Source: Pirellulaceae bacterium
Lineage (GTDB): Bacteria > Planctomycetota > Planctomycetia > Pirellulales > Pirellulaceae
Length of the DNA: 64,000 nt
NCBI GenBank assembly: GCA_029243025.1
Contig: JAQWSU010000010.1
Span: forward strand, 62,001 to 126,000
Reading direction: 5' to 3'
The notes beneath the pieces were generated by a model. The model was not told the origin of the DNA, did not search any database, and worked only from the letters and a program-made list of their open reading frames with translations. The position numbers and the translations under genes are program-made. Numbering within the stretch: the stretch's first letter is position 1; every line of letters starts with the position of its first letter. Positions 54,188-63,325 of the stretch are shown piece by piece.

Positions 54188-55399
54188 TCATCTCTGGCGT
54201 ACAACTTTGGCCCCACGAAAGTCCAACAGGGAAGTGACAGCTTCGGCTCGCTGACGCAGCCTTTGATAAACCGAGGAAATTTCCTTTGCTTCAGCAAGCT
54301 CGGCTGCCTTGGCAACAGAAGCAAAAACGGTCACCAAAGGACTGCCTGCAGCCACCTTCAAATTCCGACGCGGCAAATCAGCAACCACTTGTTGATCTTG
54401 GTTCATCTGATCAATCGCCTCAAGAAAAGCAGCCGTGATCGTCACATCGCCAGGGGCATAAACGATCGCTTTTCCGTGACCCACGTCCGCAGGGACAGAC
54501 GAAATTGACCTGGTATCAATCGACTGACCGCGACAGGCCTGAAGATGGAGCGGGATCGCAATGCGCCCCAACGATCGTTCCAAGATTTCGACGGAAGCCG
54601 TATATCTCGGATTGATTTCGATCAGCGTAAGAGACGAATCTTGCAGGATTGCGTCGACACCGAATAGCCCCATCAGGCCAAATTCGCGGGTAAGACAGGA
54701 GCCCAGATCATGCCATTTCTGCCGCTGCCTACTGGTGAGCTCCAAAGGACCGATCGAGCCACAGTACTGGAATTGGCTTGCCCCGAATCCAGAGTCACCC
54801 ACCAGTTGCCTTGTGACACCTAAGAGTTTGGTTCCCGTTTTCTGAGCCACAAACACAGCAGAACAAGAGCAGCCTTCTTCGTAGCGTTGACGGTAACAAC
54901 CCTCCGGCAAACGATCGCCTTTCAAACTCCACGTGATACCAAGCCCGGCCGCAGATCGGAGCGGCTTGACCAGCCAGCGACCAGTTGCTGGCTGGGCCCC
55001 TGCTCCGAAGATCGTCTTTGGAAATTGACAATCCAGTTGCTGAGCAACCGCACTTAGTCGACGAGGATCTCGAACCTGCTTGAGCACATCGGACGAATTT
55101 CCCAACAAGGGAACGCGGACCGAAGTCGCTTCGACCAGTGATGGATGATTTTCCAACGCTCCCGTGTACATCCAATAGTCGGGGGACACTCGCTCGATCC
55201 ACTGATTGAGACCTCGGTAGTTAGGCTCAAGCCGGATCGCTTCACAAATTGAAAGCAAGTCACGATCAGAAAACAGGTCAGCAGCCACCAATTGGAATTG
55301 CGTCGCCTGCGCCGATTCGGCAGCGGATCTTGCCGAAGCTCCAACAATCAACAGCTTATGCGATGCTGCAACCTCTTCCTGGGTCAAGTCAGATGTCAT
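54188..55399 (-). CDS. ATP-grasp enzyme of unknown substrate
   Basis: This 403-residue protein has an ATP-grasp layout. An N-terminal Rossmann-like domain (LLIVGASARSAAESAQATQF) is followed by the ATP-binding part (RWLVKPLRSAAGLGITW). Metal-binding residues are in the late block DAILQDSSLTLIEINPRYTASVEILER. It would ligate a carboxylate to an amine or thiol using ATP. Related ATP-grasp proteins occur among tetrahydromethanopterin-dependent C1 genes of planctomycetes and methylotrophs; whether this is one is only a guess. It is convergent with the YbeD-like gene, 29 bp apart, and divergent from comM. Confidence 0.8.
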   Translation of the reverse strand: MTSDLTQEEVAASHKLLIVGASARSAAESAQATQFQLVAADLFSDRDLLSICEAIRLEPNYRGLNQWIERVSPDYWMYTGALENHPSLVEATSVRVPLLGNSSDVLKQVRDPRRLSAVAQQLDCQFPKTIFGAGAQPATGRWLVKPLRSAAGLGITWSLKGDRLPEGCYRQRYEEGCSCSAVFVAQKTGTKLLGVTRQLVGDSGFGASQFQYCGSIGPLELTSRQRQKWHDLGSCLTREFGLMGLFGVDAILQDSSLTLIEINPRYTASVEILERSLGRIAIPLHLQACRGQSIDTRSISSVPADVGHGKAIVYAPGDVTITAAFLEAIDQMNQDQQVVADLPRRNLKVAAGSPLVTVFASVAKAAELAEAKEISSVYQRLRQRAEAVTSLLDFRGAKVVRQR

Positions 55400-55592
55400 G
55401 CAATCATGATACTGCCCTCAGCCAAAAATCAAACGCCCCTGCCGTCACACCGCCTGCCTTTCAAGCTCTCACTGATCATTGCTTCGATCGAGAGGAAGTC
55501 GCAAAATGCGACATTGTCGATCTCGCGTTTATCAGGAAATGCGGTCGAATCGTCTCGCCCACCCAACTCCCTTCCCCCAAGGCCCAGCAAAG

Positions 55593-57143
55593 ATGCTCTC
55601 CAAACTCAAAACCTACGCATTGGTTGGTATCGAAGCTGTTCCCGTGGAGGTCGAAGTCGACGTGACATCGACATCAATGCCGAGCACCATCCTGGTCGGC
55701 TTGCCCGATCAAGCCGTCAAAGAAAGTACTCATCGTGTTGCACGCGCGATCGTCAACTCAGGTTTCGTTCGGCCTCGAGATCGCATCGTCATCAACCTGG
55801 CCCCAGGTGAACTTCCCAAGCAAGCCGCTTCATTCGACTTACCCATCACCTTGGGAATTCTGGCCGCAAGTGGACAACTCGCCCCGGACAAATTCGGCCA
55901 TTATGCAGTCGTGGGCGAACTTTCTCTGGAAGGCTTAACTCGACCGACGATTGGCGCCCTCTCGATGGCAATTCGTGCAGCAAAAGATCGAAATCGGGGC
56001 ATCGTTGTGCCAACCGCCAGCGCCGCCGAAGCGGCCGTCGTTGAATCTTTGGATGTCATTCCTGTGCAAAACTTGGCTCAAGCCGTGGGCTTTTTCGGCG
56101 GTCAGATCGACCTGCCCCCCGCCCCCTCACGAGTGAGTGACTTGTTCCAACAACACTCCCATTATGAAAACGATTTCGCGGACGTGCGAGGACAGGAGCT
56201 GGCCAAGCGGGCACTCACCGTCGCAGCAGCCGGATGCCACAACCTGTTAATGGTTGGACCTCCCGGCACGGGGAAATCAATGTTGGCATCTCGTGTCGCC
56301 ACCATCCTGCCCGAATTGACGGCGAGTGAGTCGATCGAAACCAGTCGAATCTACAGCGTGATGGGCAAGATGCAGGCAGGGGTTGCCTTGATGGTGAGAA
56401 GACCGTTTCGCGCACCTCATCACACGATCAGCGAAGCTGGACTCGTTGGCGGCGGTAGCCCTCCATCCCCGGGAGAAATCAGCCTTTCGCAAAATGGTCT
56501 CCTCTTTCTCGACGAATTGCCGGAGTTCAACCGCCGTACACTTGAAGTCTTGAGGCAACCGCTGGAGGACGGACAGGTCACCATCTCACGCGCTTTGCGT
56601 TCCACAACCTTCCCCGCCAACTTCATCCTCATCGCGGCGATGAATCCCTGCCCCTGCGGATATCGCCATGACCCTCGGCGCCGCTGTCAGTGCTCCACAC
56701 CTCAAGTAGAACGTTATTTGGCCAAAATCAGTGGCCCTCTGCTTGATCGAATTGATATTCACCTTGAGGTACCAGCCGTGTCTTACCAAGAACTGGCCGC
56801 AAAAGCCGCTGGAACCAACTCAGCAACAATGCGGGAGCAAGTCGTGTTCGCCAGAGCGGCACAGCGGCAACGGTTCGACCAAAGCCTCACACGACAAAAC
56901 GGACGCATGAACAGTCGAGAGATTCGAGAACATTGCGTCCTCGATGCAGCCAGTAGCCAACTTGTTCGGTCCAGCCTCAACGATCTGGGCCTTTCGGCTC
57001 GCGCCCACGACAAAATACTTCGAGTGGCCCGAACAATCGCTGACATCAACGGCTCATTACAACTCCAAGCCGATCATCTAGCGGAAGCGATTCACTACCG
57101 TTTGCTCGATCGTGAAACCCATTCAGAACTCAACAATCGTTGA
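55593..57143 (+). CDS. comM: ComM/YifB-family Mg-chelatase-like AAA+ ATPase
   Basis: From the ATG at 55593 this is a 516-residue protein. The N-terminal Lon-protease-like domain begins MLSKLKTYALVGIEA and carries TILVGLPDQAVKES. The AAA+ module has Walker A VGPPGTGKSML and Walker B GLLFLDELPEF. The C-terminal Mg-chelatase subdomain has NPCPCGY...CQC. ComM is a hexameric helicase promoting branch migration in transformation and recombination (known from Vibrio and Haemophilus). The open frame extends 38 codons upstream, but those residues lack homology to ComM. A 13-bp tandem duplication and a terminator follow. Confidence 0.93.
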   Translation: MLSKLKTYALVGIEAVPVEVEVDVTSTSMPSTILVGLPDQAVKESTHRVARAIVNSGFVRPRDRIVINLAPGELPKQAASFDLPITLGILAASGQLAPDKFGHYAVVGELSLEGLTRPTIGALSMAIRAAKDRNRGIVVPTASAAEAAVVESLDVIPVQNLAQAVGFFGGQIDLPPAPSRVSDLFQQHSHYENDFADVRGQELAKRALTVAAAGCHNLLMVGPPGTGKSMLASRVATILPELTASESIETSRIYSVMGKMQAGVALMVRRPFRAPHHTISEAGLVGGGSPPSPGEISLSQNGLLFLDELPEFNRRTLEVLRQPLEDGQVTISRALRSTTFPANFILIAAMNPCPCGYRHDPRRRCQCSTPQVERYLAKISGPLLDRIDIHLEVPAVSYQELAAKAAGTNSATMREQVVFARAAQRQRFDQSLTRQNGRMNSREIREHCVLDAASSQLVRSSLNDLGLSARAHDKILRVARTIADINGSLQLQADHLAEAIHYRLLDRETHSELNNR

Positions 57144-57147
57144 TCGC

Positions 57148-57173
57148 GTCCCTTGAAACCGTCCCTTGAAACC
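57148..57173. repeat. Perfect 13-bp tandem duplication after comM
   Basis: GTCCCTTGAAACC is repeated exactly (57148-57160 and 57161-57173), starting 5 bp after the comM stop, and is followed by a further partial GTC. Confidence 0.9.
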
Positions 57174-57245
57174 GTCGTCCGGGCCACCCGCCACACGAAC
57201 AGTTTTCGAAGAGCCAAAGGACGCCGCCTCATTAAGCAGCGCGCA

Positions 57246-57284
57246 AAACAAGCGGCCCATTAATGGGTCGCTTGTTTCTCTCTT
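57246..57284. terminator. Bidirectional intrinsic terminator between comM and a small secreted gene
   Basis: AAACAAGCG (57246-57254) pairs with CGCTTGTTT (57269-57277). The interior CCCATTAATGGG extends the helix through a G-T wobble. T-rich sequence lies on both outer sides (TTTCTCTCTTA on the top strand, GTTTTGC on the bottom), suiting two converging genes. Confidence 0.88.
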
Positions 57285-57316
57285 ATCGAAGAACTCGCCG
57301 AAGCAAGTTTCATACA

Positions 57317-57568
57317 CTAGGGCACAAACGCACTGGCTGGATGGCGAGGCATTAAAACTGCTCCTCGCGCCGGACCAACCGCACTACCTGCCATCAAAGC
57401 CGAAACTGCGGACGACGCTTCAACCGGTTGAGCGTCAACAACAGCGGGCATTGTGGATTCAGCGGTGGTCTCAGAAACCATCAGGTTTGAAAGCGGAATA
57501 GCAATCGCTGCAAGAACAGCAACCACACACACCACTTGCACCAGGGATCGAATCACTGGTTTCTTCAT
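57317..57568 (-). CDS. Small exported protein of unknown function
   Basis: From the ATG at 57568 (GGAGAAG upstream) this is an 83-residue protein. The start is MKKPVIRSLVQVVCVVAVLA followed by AIAIPLSNLM, a clear signal or anchor segment. The rest is rich in Ala, Val and Pro, without recognisable domains. It lies about 135 bp downstream of the PEP-CTERM gene on the same strand. The function is unknown. Confidence 0.7.
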   Translation of the reverse strand: MKKPVIRSLVQVVCVVAVLAAIAIPLSNLMVSETTAESTMPAVVDAQPVEASSAVSALMAGSAVGPARGAVLMPRHPASAFVP

Positions 57569-57702
57569 CAAAGTCTTCTCCAAGTTGTAGGTCCTGGGTC
57601 GCGATTTCAGGCTGACACTTACCTAGTCACTTTAACCGTTCGGCCCAGTTTAACCCCTTAATACCCCCGAATCAAGGTATCGGCTGATTTTTATCTAAAA
57701 TT

Positions 57703-58569
57703 TCAAGAACACGGTCGTCGGACGGCGTTCAAACAGATTAACCCAATCAACGCGAGGAAGGCCGAAGAAGGCTCAGGGATTTCAATGATAAACGATCCGG
57801 AGGACTCAATTCGCCCCCCTACTTCGCTGCCGGGCAACGAGTAGGTGCCTGTTACTTCTACCAAACACCCATTCGGATCTGCACATCCATCGTAAATATC
57901 GGCCAGTGTTATGTTTATGTCATCTTGGTCGGTCATGGCCGTCGGTTCCGATGAGTAGAATCCATCTCCAATGCCAACATAGATAAATTCATTCACCAAG
58001 TCGGTTCCCGGCTGTCCGCCGCTGAGGATCCCATCATCCCCGCCACCTCGCATCCCATCAGGCCCCCAATCGATACCGACTCGCGTGGCGGAGTAGGTCG
58101 CACCCGCCAGACTCCCCGATTGGTTGAAATAGCCCCCTACATCATCGCTCTCAAGCTGCCAATTAATGTCATTTAGAGCGAATTGCCGATCGGCCGAACC
58201 AACAAGATGCAGCCCAAAATGAAAGCGATTGCCGAACTCGCCGAGGAAAGGAACGGTAAATTCCGGGTTAGGATTCGCGGTCGCACGCCATGAATGGAAC
58301 GGCGTGTAGATGATTTCCTCCGGCCTAATGCGGCGGTCGATCACCTCATAGGCGGACGCACTTGTCTCCCGATTCCCGATGTTCGTCTTCGACTGAACAC
58401 CAGCAATTGCGTTTAACACGTAATTGCTCCATTTCGGTGATTCGGGACCTTTCGGTGCAAAAGCGGGAGTCACATCAAAAGTCATTAAGGCCGAATCGGC
58501 CTGGGATGCCAAACCAAACCCCATCGCGCAAGCGCAGAGCGAAAGTCCTACTTTTCCCCAACGAGTCAT
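57703..58569 (-). CDS. Secreted PEP-CTERM protein
   Basis: This 288-residue protein has a signal peptide (VGLSLCACAMGFGLASQADSA). Its C-terminal sorting signal is IPEPSSAFLALIGLICLNAV with an RR(P) end. The middle is beta-rich and of no known family. PEP-CTERM proteins are cut by exosortase (EpsH family) and often co-occur with exopolysaccharide loci; the exosortase gene is not in this window. GAGGAGAA precedes the start. Its position near the Wza-like gene fits an exopolysaccharide-associated role. Confidence 0.85.
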   Translation of the reverse strand: MTRWGKVGLSLCACAMGFGLASQADSALMTFDVTPAFAPKGPESPKWSNYVLNAIAGVQSKTNIGNRETSASAYEVIDRRIRPEEIIYTPFHSWRATANPNPEFTVPFLGEFGNRFHFGLHLVGSADRQFALNDINWQLESDDVGGYFNQSGSLAGATYSATRVGIDWGPDGMRGGGDDGILSGGQPGTDLVNEFIYVGIGDGFYSSEPTAMTDQDDINITLADIYDGCADPNGCLVEVTGTYSLPGSEVGGRIESSGSFIIEIPEPSSAFLALIGLICLNAVRRPCS

Positions 58570-59033
58570 TAGCGGTTCTCCTCAGGTGCAATCAACAAGG
58601 TTCATTTCTAGCAGAGGGAATTCCGTCCCGAATTCCAAACAATCGACGTTCAAATCTTGAGTGTTAAGTTTCAGACTAACCGGGGTCGCAGGCATTGCAA
58701 GCATTGACCGCCGAATTCTGCCCAATTTGCTTCAATAACTTAACCGAAACGCTCCCCCCAGGCACCCAAACGCCACAAGTCATTGCTAAAAAGCGACTTA
58801 CGTTGCAAAAATCGCTCAAATCGGTTCGCTTTTGCGAGCGAAAGCAGCCCGCCTCGACAGCTAAGAAACCGGCGCAATTCGACTAGACCTGCCCGATACG
58901 GTTTTGCTACCCTCCGCCCCGCTTCTCTTCCCAGACCAAACACTTTTCGTTTCACCAATCCATCAGACAATTAATTTTCACGAAGGTCGGCGAGGCAGAT
59001 CCGTCAGATCGGTTATCGCCAAGTCGGACGTCA
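58570..59033. other. Intergenic region before the acidic lipoprotein gene
   Basis: This is 464 bp between divergent genes. Short frames (for example a TTG-started one at 58695) have no good ribosome binding site, so I treat it as non-coding. It should carry the promoters of the PEP-CTERM gene and of the lipoprotein gene. A small hairpin (GCTTTT/GAAAGC, near 58829-58846) is the only structure noticed. Confidence 0.5.
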
Positions 59034-60278
59034 ATGATCAACCAATGCCAAAATCAAAGTGAGCGGTTCAGCAAAGCTGTTTCCGGGCAGGATTTCCTGA
59101 ATGCGTTCCGAGGCCGGTACGTGTGGATCTTGCTAGGTAGCGTCCTGATTACCTCCCAACTAGGCTGCTCGTCATATCACTTGGCTAAACGCACGATGTA
59201 TTGCGAATTGAACGAGTACCCCCAAGTTACCGATGGCAAACTCGCCTGCCGAAAATATCGCGGTTGGGCCAAGCAGGAATGGCAGCGAGTTCGGATGGAA
59301 TCGGGAGATACGTTCAGCGACGATTATGCAAGTGGATTTCTCCAAGGCTTTGTCGACCAGGTTTATGCCGGCGGCAAACCCGTCGCTCCCCCGGTACCAC
59401 CGCGAAAGTACTGGCGTGTTGGTTATCGAAATGCAAACGGTCGACGCGCGGTGGAAGACTGGTACCACGGATTTGAACTGGGTGCGCAAATCGCTCATGA
59501 CTCAGGATATCGGGCGCAAGCAATTGTCCCATCGTCAATCGCTCCCGGCAGTGGTGAGGGACTTCGACTGAGGGAAGGTTACGACAACGAACCGGTGCTA
59601 GTCCCCGAAAACATTTTGGACCCCGTTCCGAATCCGGACGAAGCTCCTGAAGATCCCGATGTTGAAGAGCCGGTATTCGAAGAATTGCAACCGCCCAGTG
59701 AATCGCTCGACACAGCAGATGCTGACGGCGCCGATCAGACAGGGGCGTTGTCACCAATTTCGGCAGTATTACCAGTCTCCTTTGAAACGACGGAACCCGT
59801 TCAGTTCGAAGAGACGTGGGGTGAAAGCCCTCCGCCGCCCCCCTGGCAGGCATCATCGAACGACTCGGATAGCCTACCGCAAGCCGACGCCAACCCGCCA
59901 ACATCGCAACAGGGAGAGTTCGATCCGTTCGAGGGCTCCATCATCACCGGCCCAAAAATCACCGGCCCAAAAAGGAATCAGTCACCGACAGAAACGGATC
60001 AAGATCAGCAAGCAACAACCACCGATCCGAAGGCATCCGACACATTCTCTGGCCCAATTTTAGAGCTAAATGAACCTCAGAACGGAAAACCGACTCGCCC
60101 CAAAACGTCGTCCGGTTTCTCGGAACCCAACAAACTCGACGCAGCCGAGACGAGCTTGCCCGCGGGAGCAGAACCCGAAAGCACTTCCCCTGAGATTTCG
60201 ACCACCGGACAAGATGGCTGGCAAAGTAAGACCGAACCAACACCTTGGCAAAGTCGTGACAAAAAAGATGGAAAATAA
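59034..60278 (+). CDS. Acidic, proline-rich lipoprotein near the Wza-like gene
   Basis: This is a 414-residue protein. The N-terminal hydrophobic segment (YVWILLGSVLITSQ) ends in LGCSS, a lipobox-like site. Residues about 50-165 form a compact Trp/Tyr-rich domain (KYRGWAKQEWQRVRME, YASGFLQGFVDQVYAGGK, WYHGFELGAQIAHDSGYRAQ). It has no known name but resembles a domain seen in planctomycete lipoproteins, by memory. The remaining 250 residues are acidic and rich in Pro, Gln and Ser, including two ITGPK repeats, and are probably disordered. Its end lies close to or overlaps the export-protein start, so the two are probably co-transcribed. Confidence 0.75.
   Translation: MINQCQNQSERFSKAVSGQDFLNAFRGRYVWILLGSVLITSQLGCSSYHLAKRTMYCELNEYPQVTDGKLACRKYRGWAKQEWQRVRMESGDTFSDDYASGFLQGFVDQVYAGGKPVAPPVPPRKYWRVGYRNANGRRAVEDWYHGFELGAQIAHDSGYRAQAIVPSSIAPGSGEGLRLREGYDNEPVLVPENILDPVPNPDEAPEDPDVEEPVFEELQPPSESLDTADADGADQTGALSPISAVLPVSFETTEPVQFEETWGESPPPPPWQASSNDSDSLPQADANPPTSQQGEFDPFEGSIITGPKITGPKRNQSPTETDQDQQATTTDPKASDTFSGPILELNEPQNGKPTRPKTSSGFSEPNKLDAAETSLPAGAEPESTSPEISTTGQDGWQSKTEPTPWQSRDKKDGK
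59943..59972 (+). repeat. 15-bp in-frame tandem duplication
   Basis: ATCACCGGCCCAAAA occurs twice in direct succession (59943-59957, 59958-59972) and encodes ITGPK twice in the acidic lipoprotein tail. Confidence 0.9.
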
Positions 60279-60330
60279 GACACCAAGACTTCCCTTTTCG
60301 ACTCGAGCATTCGCTGCGGACATTTCTCTC

Positions 60331-61680
60331 ATGTCAGACCAACAACATCGCCAAATCCGATTCGGACTGCTTTCAGCCTTGATCGCATTTAGCCTCGCCG
60401 GTTGTTCGGCGATCACGAATCCGGTGGCCAATGGTGTTCCTGCGCGTTTGTTACCCGACGATTTACTGGCCGAATCCAAAGAGGGCTTGGTGCCCATTCC
60501 ACTGGACTGGCTACGTGTCGAACCCCCCAAGGAATATCTCTTAGGCGTGGGCGACATCGTCGGTGTTTACATCGAAGGTGCACTCGGAGACCGCGATTCG
60601 CTGCCACCGATCAATTTTCCTCAAGTGGCGAACCTTCCACCCTCGATTGGTTTCCCGATCCCGATTGGCGAAAATGGGACGATCCCGTTGCCCTTCGTCA
60701 ACCGAGTCAAACTGATCGGATTGACACTGGAAGAGGCCCAAACGGCGATTCGTGACGCCTACACCAGTAACGACAAGCAAATCCTCAAGCCCGATGAAGC
60801 GCGTGTCCTGCTGACTCTGGTTCGACCTCGACAAGCTCGAATTCTCATTATTCGCGAAGACGCACCCTCAGCACGACCTTCCTTGAACGACCCCACTTAC
60901 CGACTCTTCGGGTCAGCTCCCAGCCTGGACGCCGCCCGACGGCAGGGAACCGGTTACGTGCTGGAACTCCCGGAGACCGAGGCGGATGTATTGAGTGCAC
61001 TCGCCAAATCAGGAGGTCTCCCGGGTCCCACGGCGCTGAATGAAGTCATCATTTACCGAGGTTACGATGACGTCGCTGGGTTTGACGCGCCGATCGAATG
61101 GGGTGAAAACGAACTTAAGAACAAGGAATCCGATGCTCGGAAAACAATTCGAATTCCCACGCGAGTCCCTCCCGATTTACCGCGTCCGTTCACGCAAGCT
61201 GATGTTCACTTGAAGTCTGGCGACATCGTCTTCGTACCCTCCCGTGATACCGATGTCTATTACACGGGTGGCTTAATGCCACCACGAGAGGTGCCATTGC
61301 CCCGCGATAACGACATTCGCGTGATAGAAGCGATTCTCCGTGTGGGCGGACCCGTCAACAACGGCGGCCTTTTGATCGGAAACTTCAGCGGCTCCGGTGC
61401 TCTGCGGACCGGGCTGGGCAATCCAAGCCCAAGCTTGTTAACGGTACTCAGAAAGACACCCGGTGGAGGCCAAGTTCCGATTCGCGTCAATTTGAACCGA
61501 GCGATGCGAGATCCGAGAGAGAATATTCTGATCATGCCGGGCGATATGTTGCTGCTCCAAGAAACCCCCGCCGAGGCAGTCGCACGGTACACGTCAGAAA
61601 TCTTCAGCCTGGGCTTCGTCGGCGAGATGTTCAATCGAGGATCCGGGAGCGGTACGGCAACACTTGTCCTTCCGAAGTAA
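60331..61680 (+). CDS. Wza-like polysaccharide export lipoprotein with SLBB domains
   Basis: From the ATG at 60331 this is a 449-residue lipoprotein: signal FGLLSALIAFSLAGCS with lipobox LAGC. The Poly_export domain includes EYLLGVGDIVGVYIEGALGD and GENGTIPLPFVNRVKLIGLT. SLBB-type regions follow (VLSALAKSGGLPG; IRVIEAILRVGGPVNNGG). This is the outer-membrane exopolysaccharide/capsule export channel family. Earlier in-frame ATGs (60268 and others) would run into the preceding gene and lack ribosome binding sites. Glycosyltransferases and chain-length regulator genes are not adjacent. Confidence 0.85.
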   Translation: MSDQQHRQIRFGLLSALIAFSLAGCSAITNPVANGVPARLLPDDLLAESKEGLVPIPLDWLRVEPPKEYLLGVGDIVGVYIEGALGDRDSLPPINFPQVANLPPSIGFPIPIGENGTIPLPFVNRVKLIGLTLEEAQTAIRDAYTSNDKQILKPDEARVLLTLVRPRQARILIIREDAPSARPSLNDPTYRLFGSAPSLDAARRQGTGYVLELPETEADVLSALAKSGGLPGPTALNEVIIYRGYDDVAGFDAPIEWGENELKNKESDARKTIRIPTRVPPDLPRPFTQADVHLKSGDIVFVPSRDTDVYYTGGLMPPREVPLPRDNDIRVIEAILRVGGPVNNGGLLIGNFSGSGALRTGLGNPSPSLLTVLRKTPGGGQVPIRVNLNRAMRDPRENILIMPGDMLLLQETPAEAVARYTSEIFSLGFVGEMFNRGSGSGTATLVLPK

Positions 61681-61699
61681 TCGCCAATAAGCAGTCGGC

Positions 61700-63322
61700 C
61701 TATCGTTTACTCGGCTGGAAAGGGGCCCGTCCGGCCCGAAATCGCAACACACTCAGGAGCCCCAATGCGATCAGGGCAAGGCTGTTGGGTTCTGGCACAG
61801 CAGCCATCGCGGAACGAGGTCCCTGCTCATACGCTCCCGTTTGGAGTGCGGCAACCAAATCACTCGTCCCAAAATCCAGATCACCGTCCCAGTCGCCTTC
61901 CGCCCACCCCGAGTTGTGCGGTATGTCGTCTTCGTATTCGGCTGCGGACAACGCCAAAATCAGATCTCCGGTCCCAAACTGTCCATCAAGATTTCCGTCG
62001 CCAAGATAGGTGTAGGCAAGCTGTTCGACCCAAATCGTGCGATCTTGATGATCGACGAAACTGTCTGCATTTAAATCGAACTCGGCTAGATGACTTGCCG
62101 TGTTTACCGCTTGAGTCAACAGATCGATGTCGGTCGCATCGAGTTCCCCATCATGGTTGAAATCCCCTTCAAGTCCCGCAACGGTAAACAAGTAAGCAGC
62201 GCCCGCATTCAGCGTAGTGTCGTCGTCCTGGGGGGCTCCAATAAAAACGCTATTCTCCGAGAGCGAAACGGAGACACCAAAAGCATCTCGGAACTCGATA
62301 TCGGTAGGCACGAACTTTTGAGTCTGCTGTCCCGTTTCCGCATCAAAAAGATAGGCGGCGCCCAGCACACTGTTTAAGCCACTGGCTCCGACCAAAGCTG
62401 CCCCCGCCTGAATGTCGACGGATGCCCCAAAATCGTCCCCCACCTGGGACTCTTCTGGCTCCAACTTGGCAAGCTGCTGTCCCGTCGATACATCAAACAG
62501 ATAAGCAGCCCCGAATCCAGAGCCGCCGTTCGGTGCGCCGATCACAGCCACATTTCCATCAATGGCGACATCAAATCCGAATTCGTCACCACCAAATCCA
62601 TCAATCGGTTGCAATTTATGAAGCTGCTGGCCCGTGGCTACATCAAAGACGTAGGCAAAGCCCGGAACGAATCCGAGAGTCTCAAAATTCCCTGGAGCAC
62701 CCACCACCGCAAATTGCTCACTCACAGCAACATCGGCACCAAATTCCGCCCCATTGAGTGGATCCGCAGCGGTCAGCTTCTGTAACTGCAGCCCCGAATC
62801 CAAATCAAACAGATAGGCCGCGCCTTGTCCCTGCCCGAGATTCGGAGCGCCAATAATGGCCAACTCATCAATTGCATTAATACCAAACCCAAATTCATCA
62901 CCGGCAAAACTGTCATCCGACGTGAGCCTCATTAACTCCGTCCCCGTGTTCACATCGAACAGATAAGCTGCCCCTGGAATCTTCGTGCTGGCAAAAGGAT
63001 TTCCCGGATCTCCGACAAGCACTGAATTGCCCGTCACTTTGGCATTAAAACCAAATAGATCGTCCACTCCCGATACGGAAGGGGTCAACGTATGAGTTGG
63101 TTGTCCCGTATTGACGTCGAACAAATAGCCTTTGCCTGGCTTGGAGGCTTGTGCCGGTGCGCCGGTGAAAGCCACACCACCGTCGATCGATGCTGAAAAA
63201 CCCAGCAGACCATTACGTTCGGCGTCAACCTTTGTGAACTTTTGCTCGCTTGCGAAACTGGTCGCAGAACCAACCAACAAACAAACTACCAACAAACCGA
63301 AACAACAACGGTTGATCATCAT
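61700..63322 (-). CDS. Secreted FG-GAP repeat protein with dockerin-like module and PEP-CTERM
   Basis: This 540-residue protein has a signal peptide (FGLLVVCLLVGSATSFA). About seven FG-GAP-type repeats follow (each ~48 residues with FGF(D)V...DGNVAVIGAPN and GAAYLFDV-TGQQL), forming a beta-propeller. A calcium-binding EF-hand/dockerin-like module has GDFNHDGELDATDIDLL, YLGDGNLDGQFGTGDLIL and EGDWDGDLDFGTSDLV. The C-terminal PEP-CTERM sorting tail is VPEPNSLALIALGLLSVLRF followed by Arg. It ends 19 bp from the convergent Wza-like gene. The surface role is inferred. Confidence 0.87.
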   Translation of the reverse strand: MMINRCCFGLLVVCLLVGSATSFASEQKFTKVDAERNGLLGFSASIDGGVAFTGAPAQASKPGKGYLFDVNTGQPTHTLTPSVSGVDDLFGFNAKVTGNSVLVGDPGNPFASTKIPGAAYLFDVNTGTELMRLTSDDSFAGDEFGFGINAIDELAIIGAPNLGQGQGAAYLFDLDSGLQLQKLTAADPLNGAEFGADVAVSEQFAVVGAPGNFETLGFVPGFAYVFDVATGQQLHKLQPIDGFGGDEFGFDVAIDGNVAVIGAPNGGSGFGAAYLFDVSTGQQLAKLEPEESQVGDDFGASVDIQAGAALVGASGLNSVLGAAYLFDAETGQQTQKFVPTDIEFRDAFGVSVSLSENSVFIGAPQDDDTTLNAGAAYLFTVAGLEGDFNHDGELDATDIDLLTQAVNTASHLAEFDLNADSFVDHQDRTIWVEQLAYTYLGDGNLDGQFGTGDLILALSAAEYEDDIPHNSGWAEGDWDGDLDFGTSDLVAALQTGAYEQGPRSAMAAVPEPNSLALIALGLLSVLRFRAGRAPFQPSKR

Positions 63323-63325
63323 CAC

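Noticed and set aside
55479-55592. 38-codon upstream extension of comM
   Set aside because: Arg-rich and unrelated to the conserved ComM start MLSKLKTYALVG.
58695-58974. Short ORFs between the PEP-CTERM and lipoprotein genes
   Set aside because: Non-ATG start, no ribosome binding site, frames on both strands of similar length.
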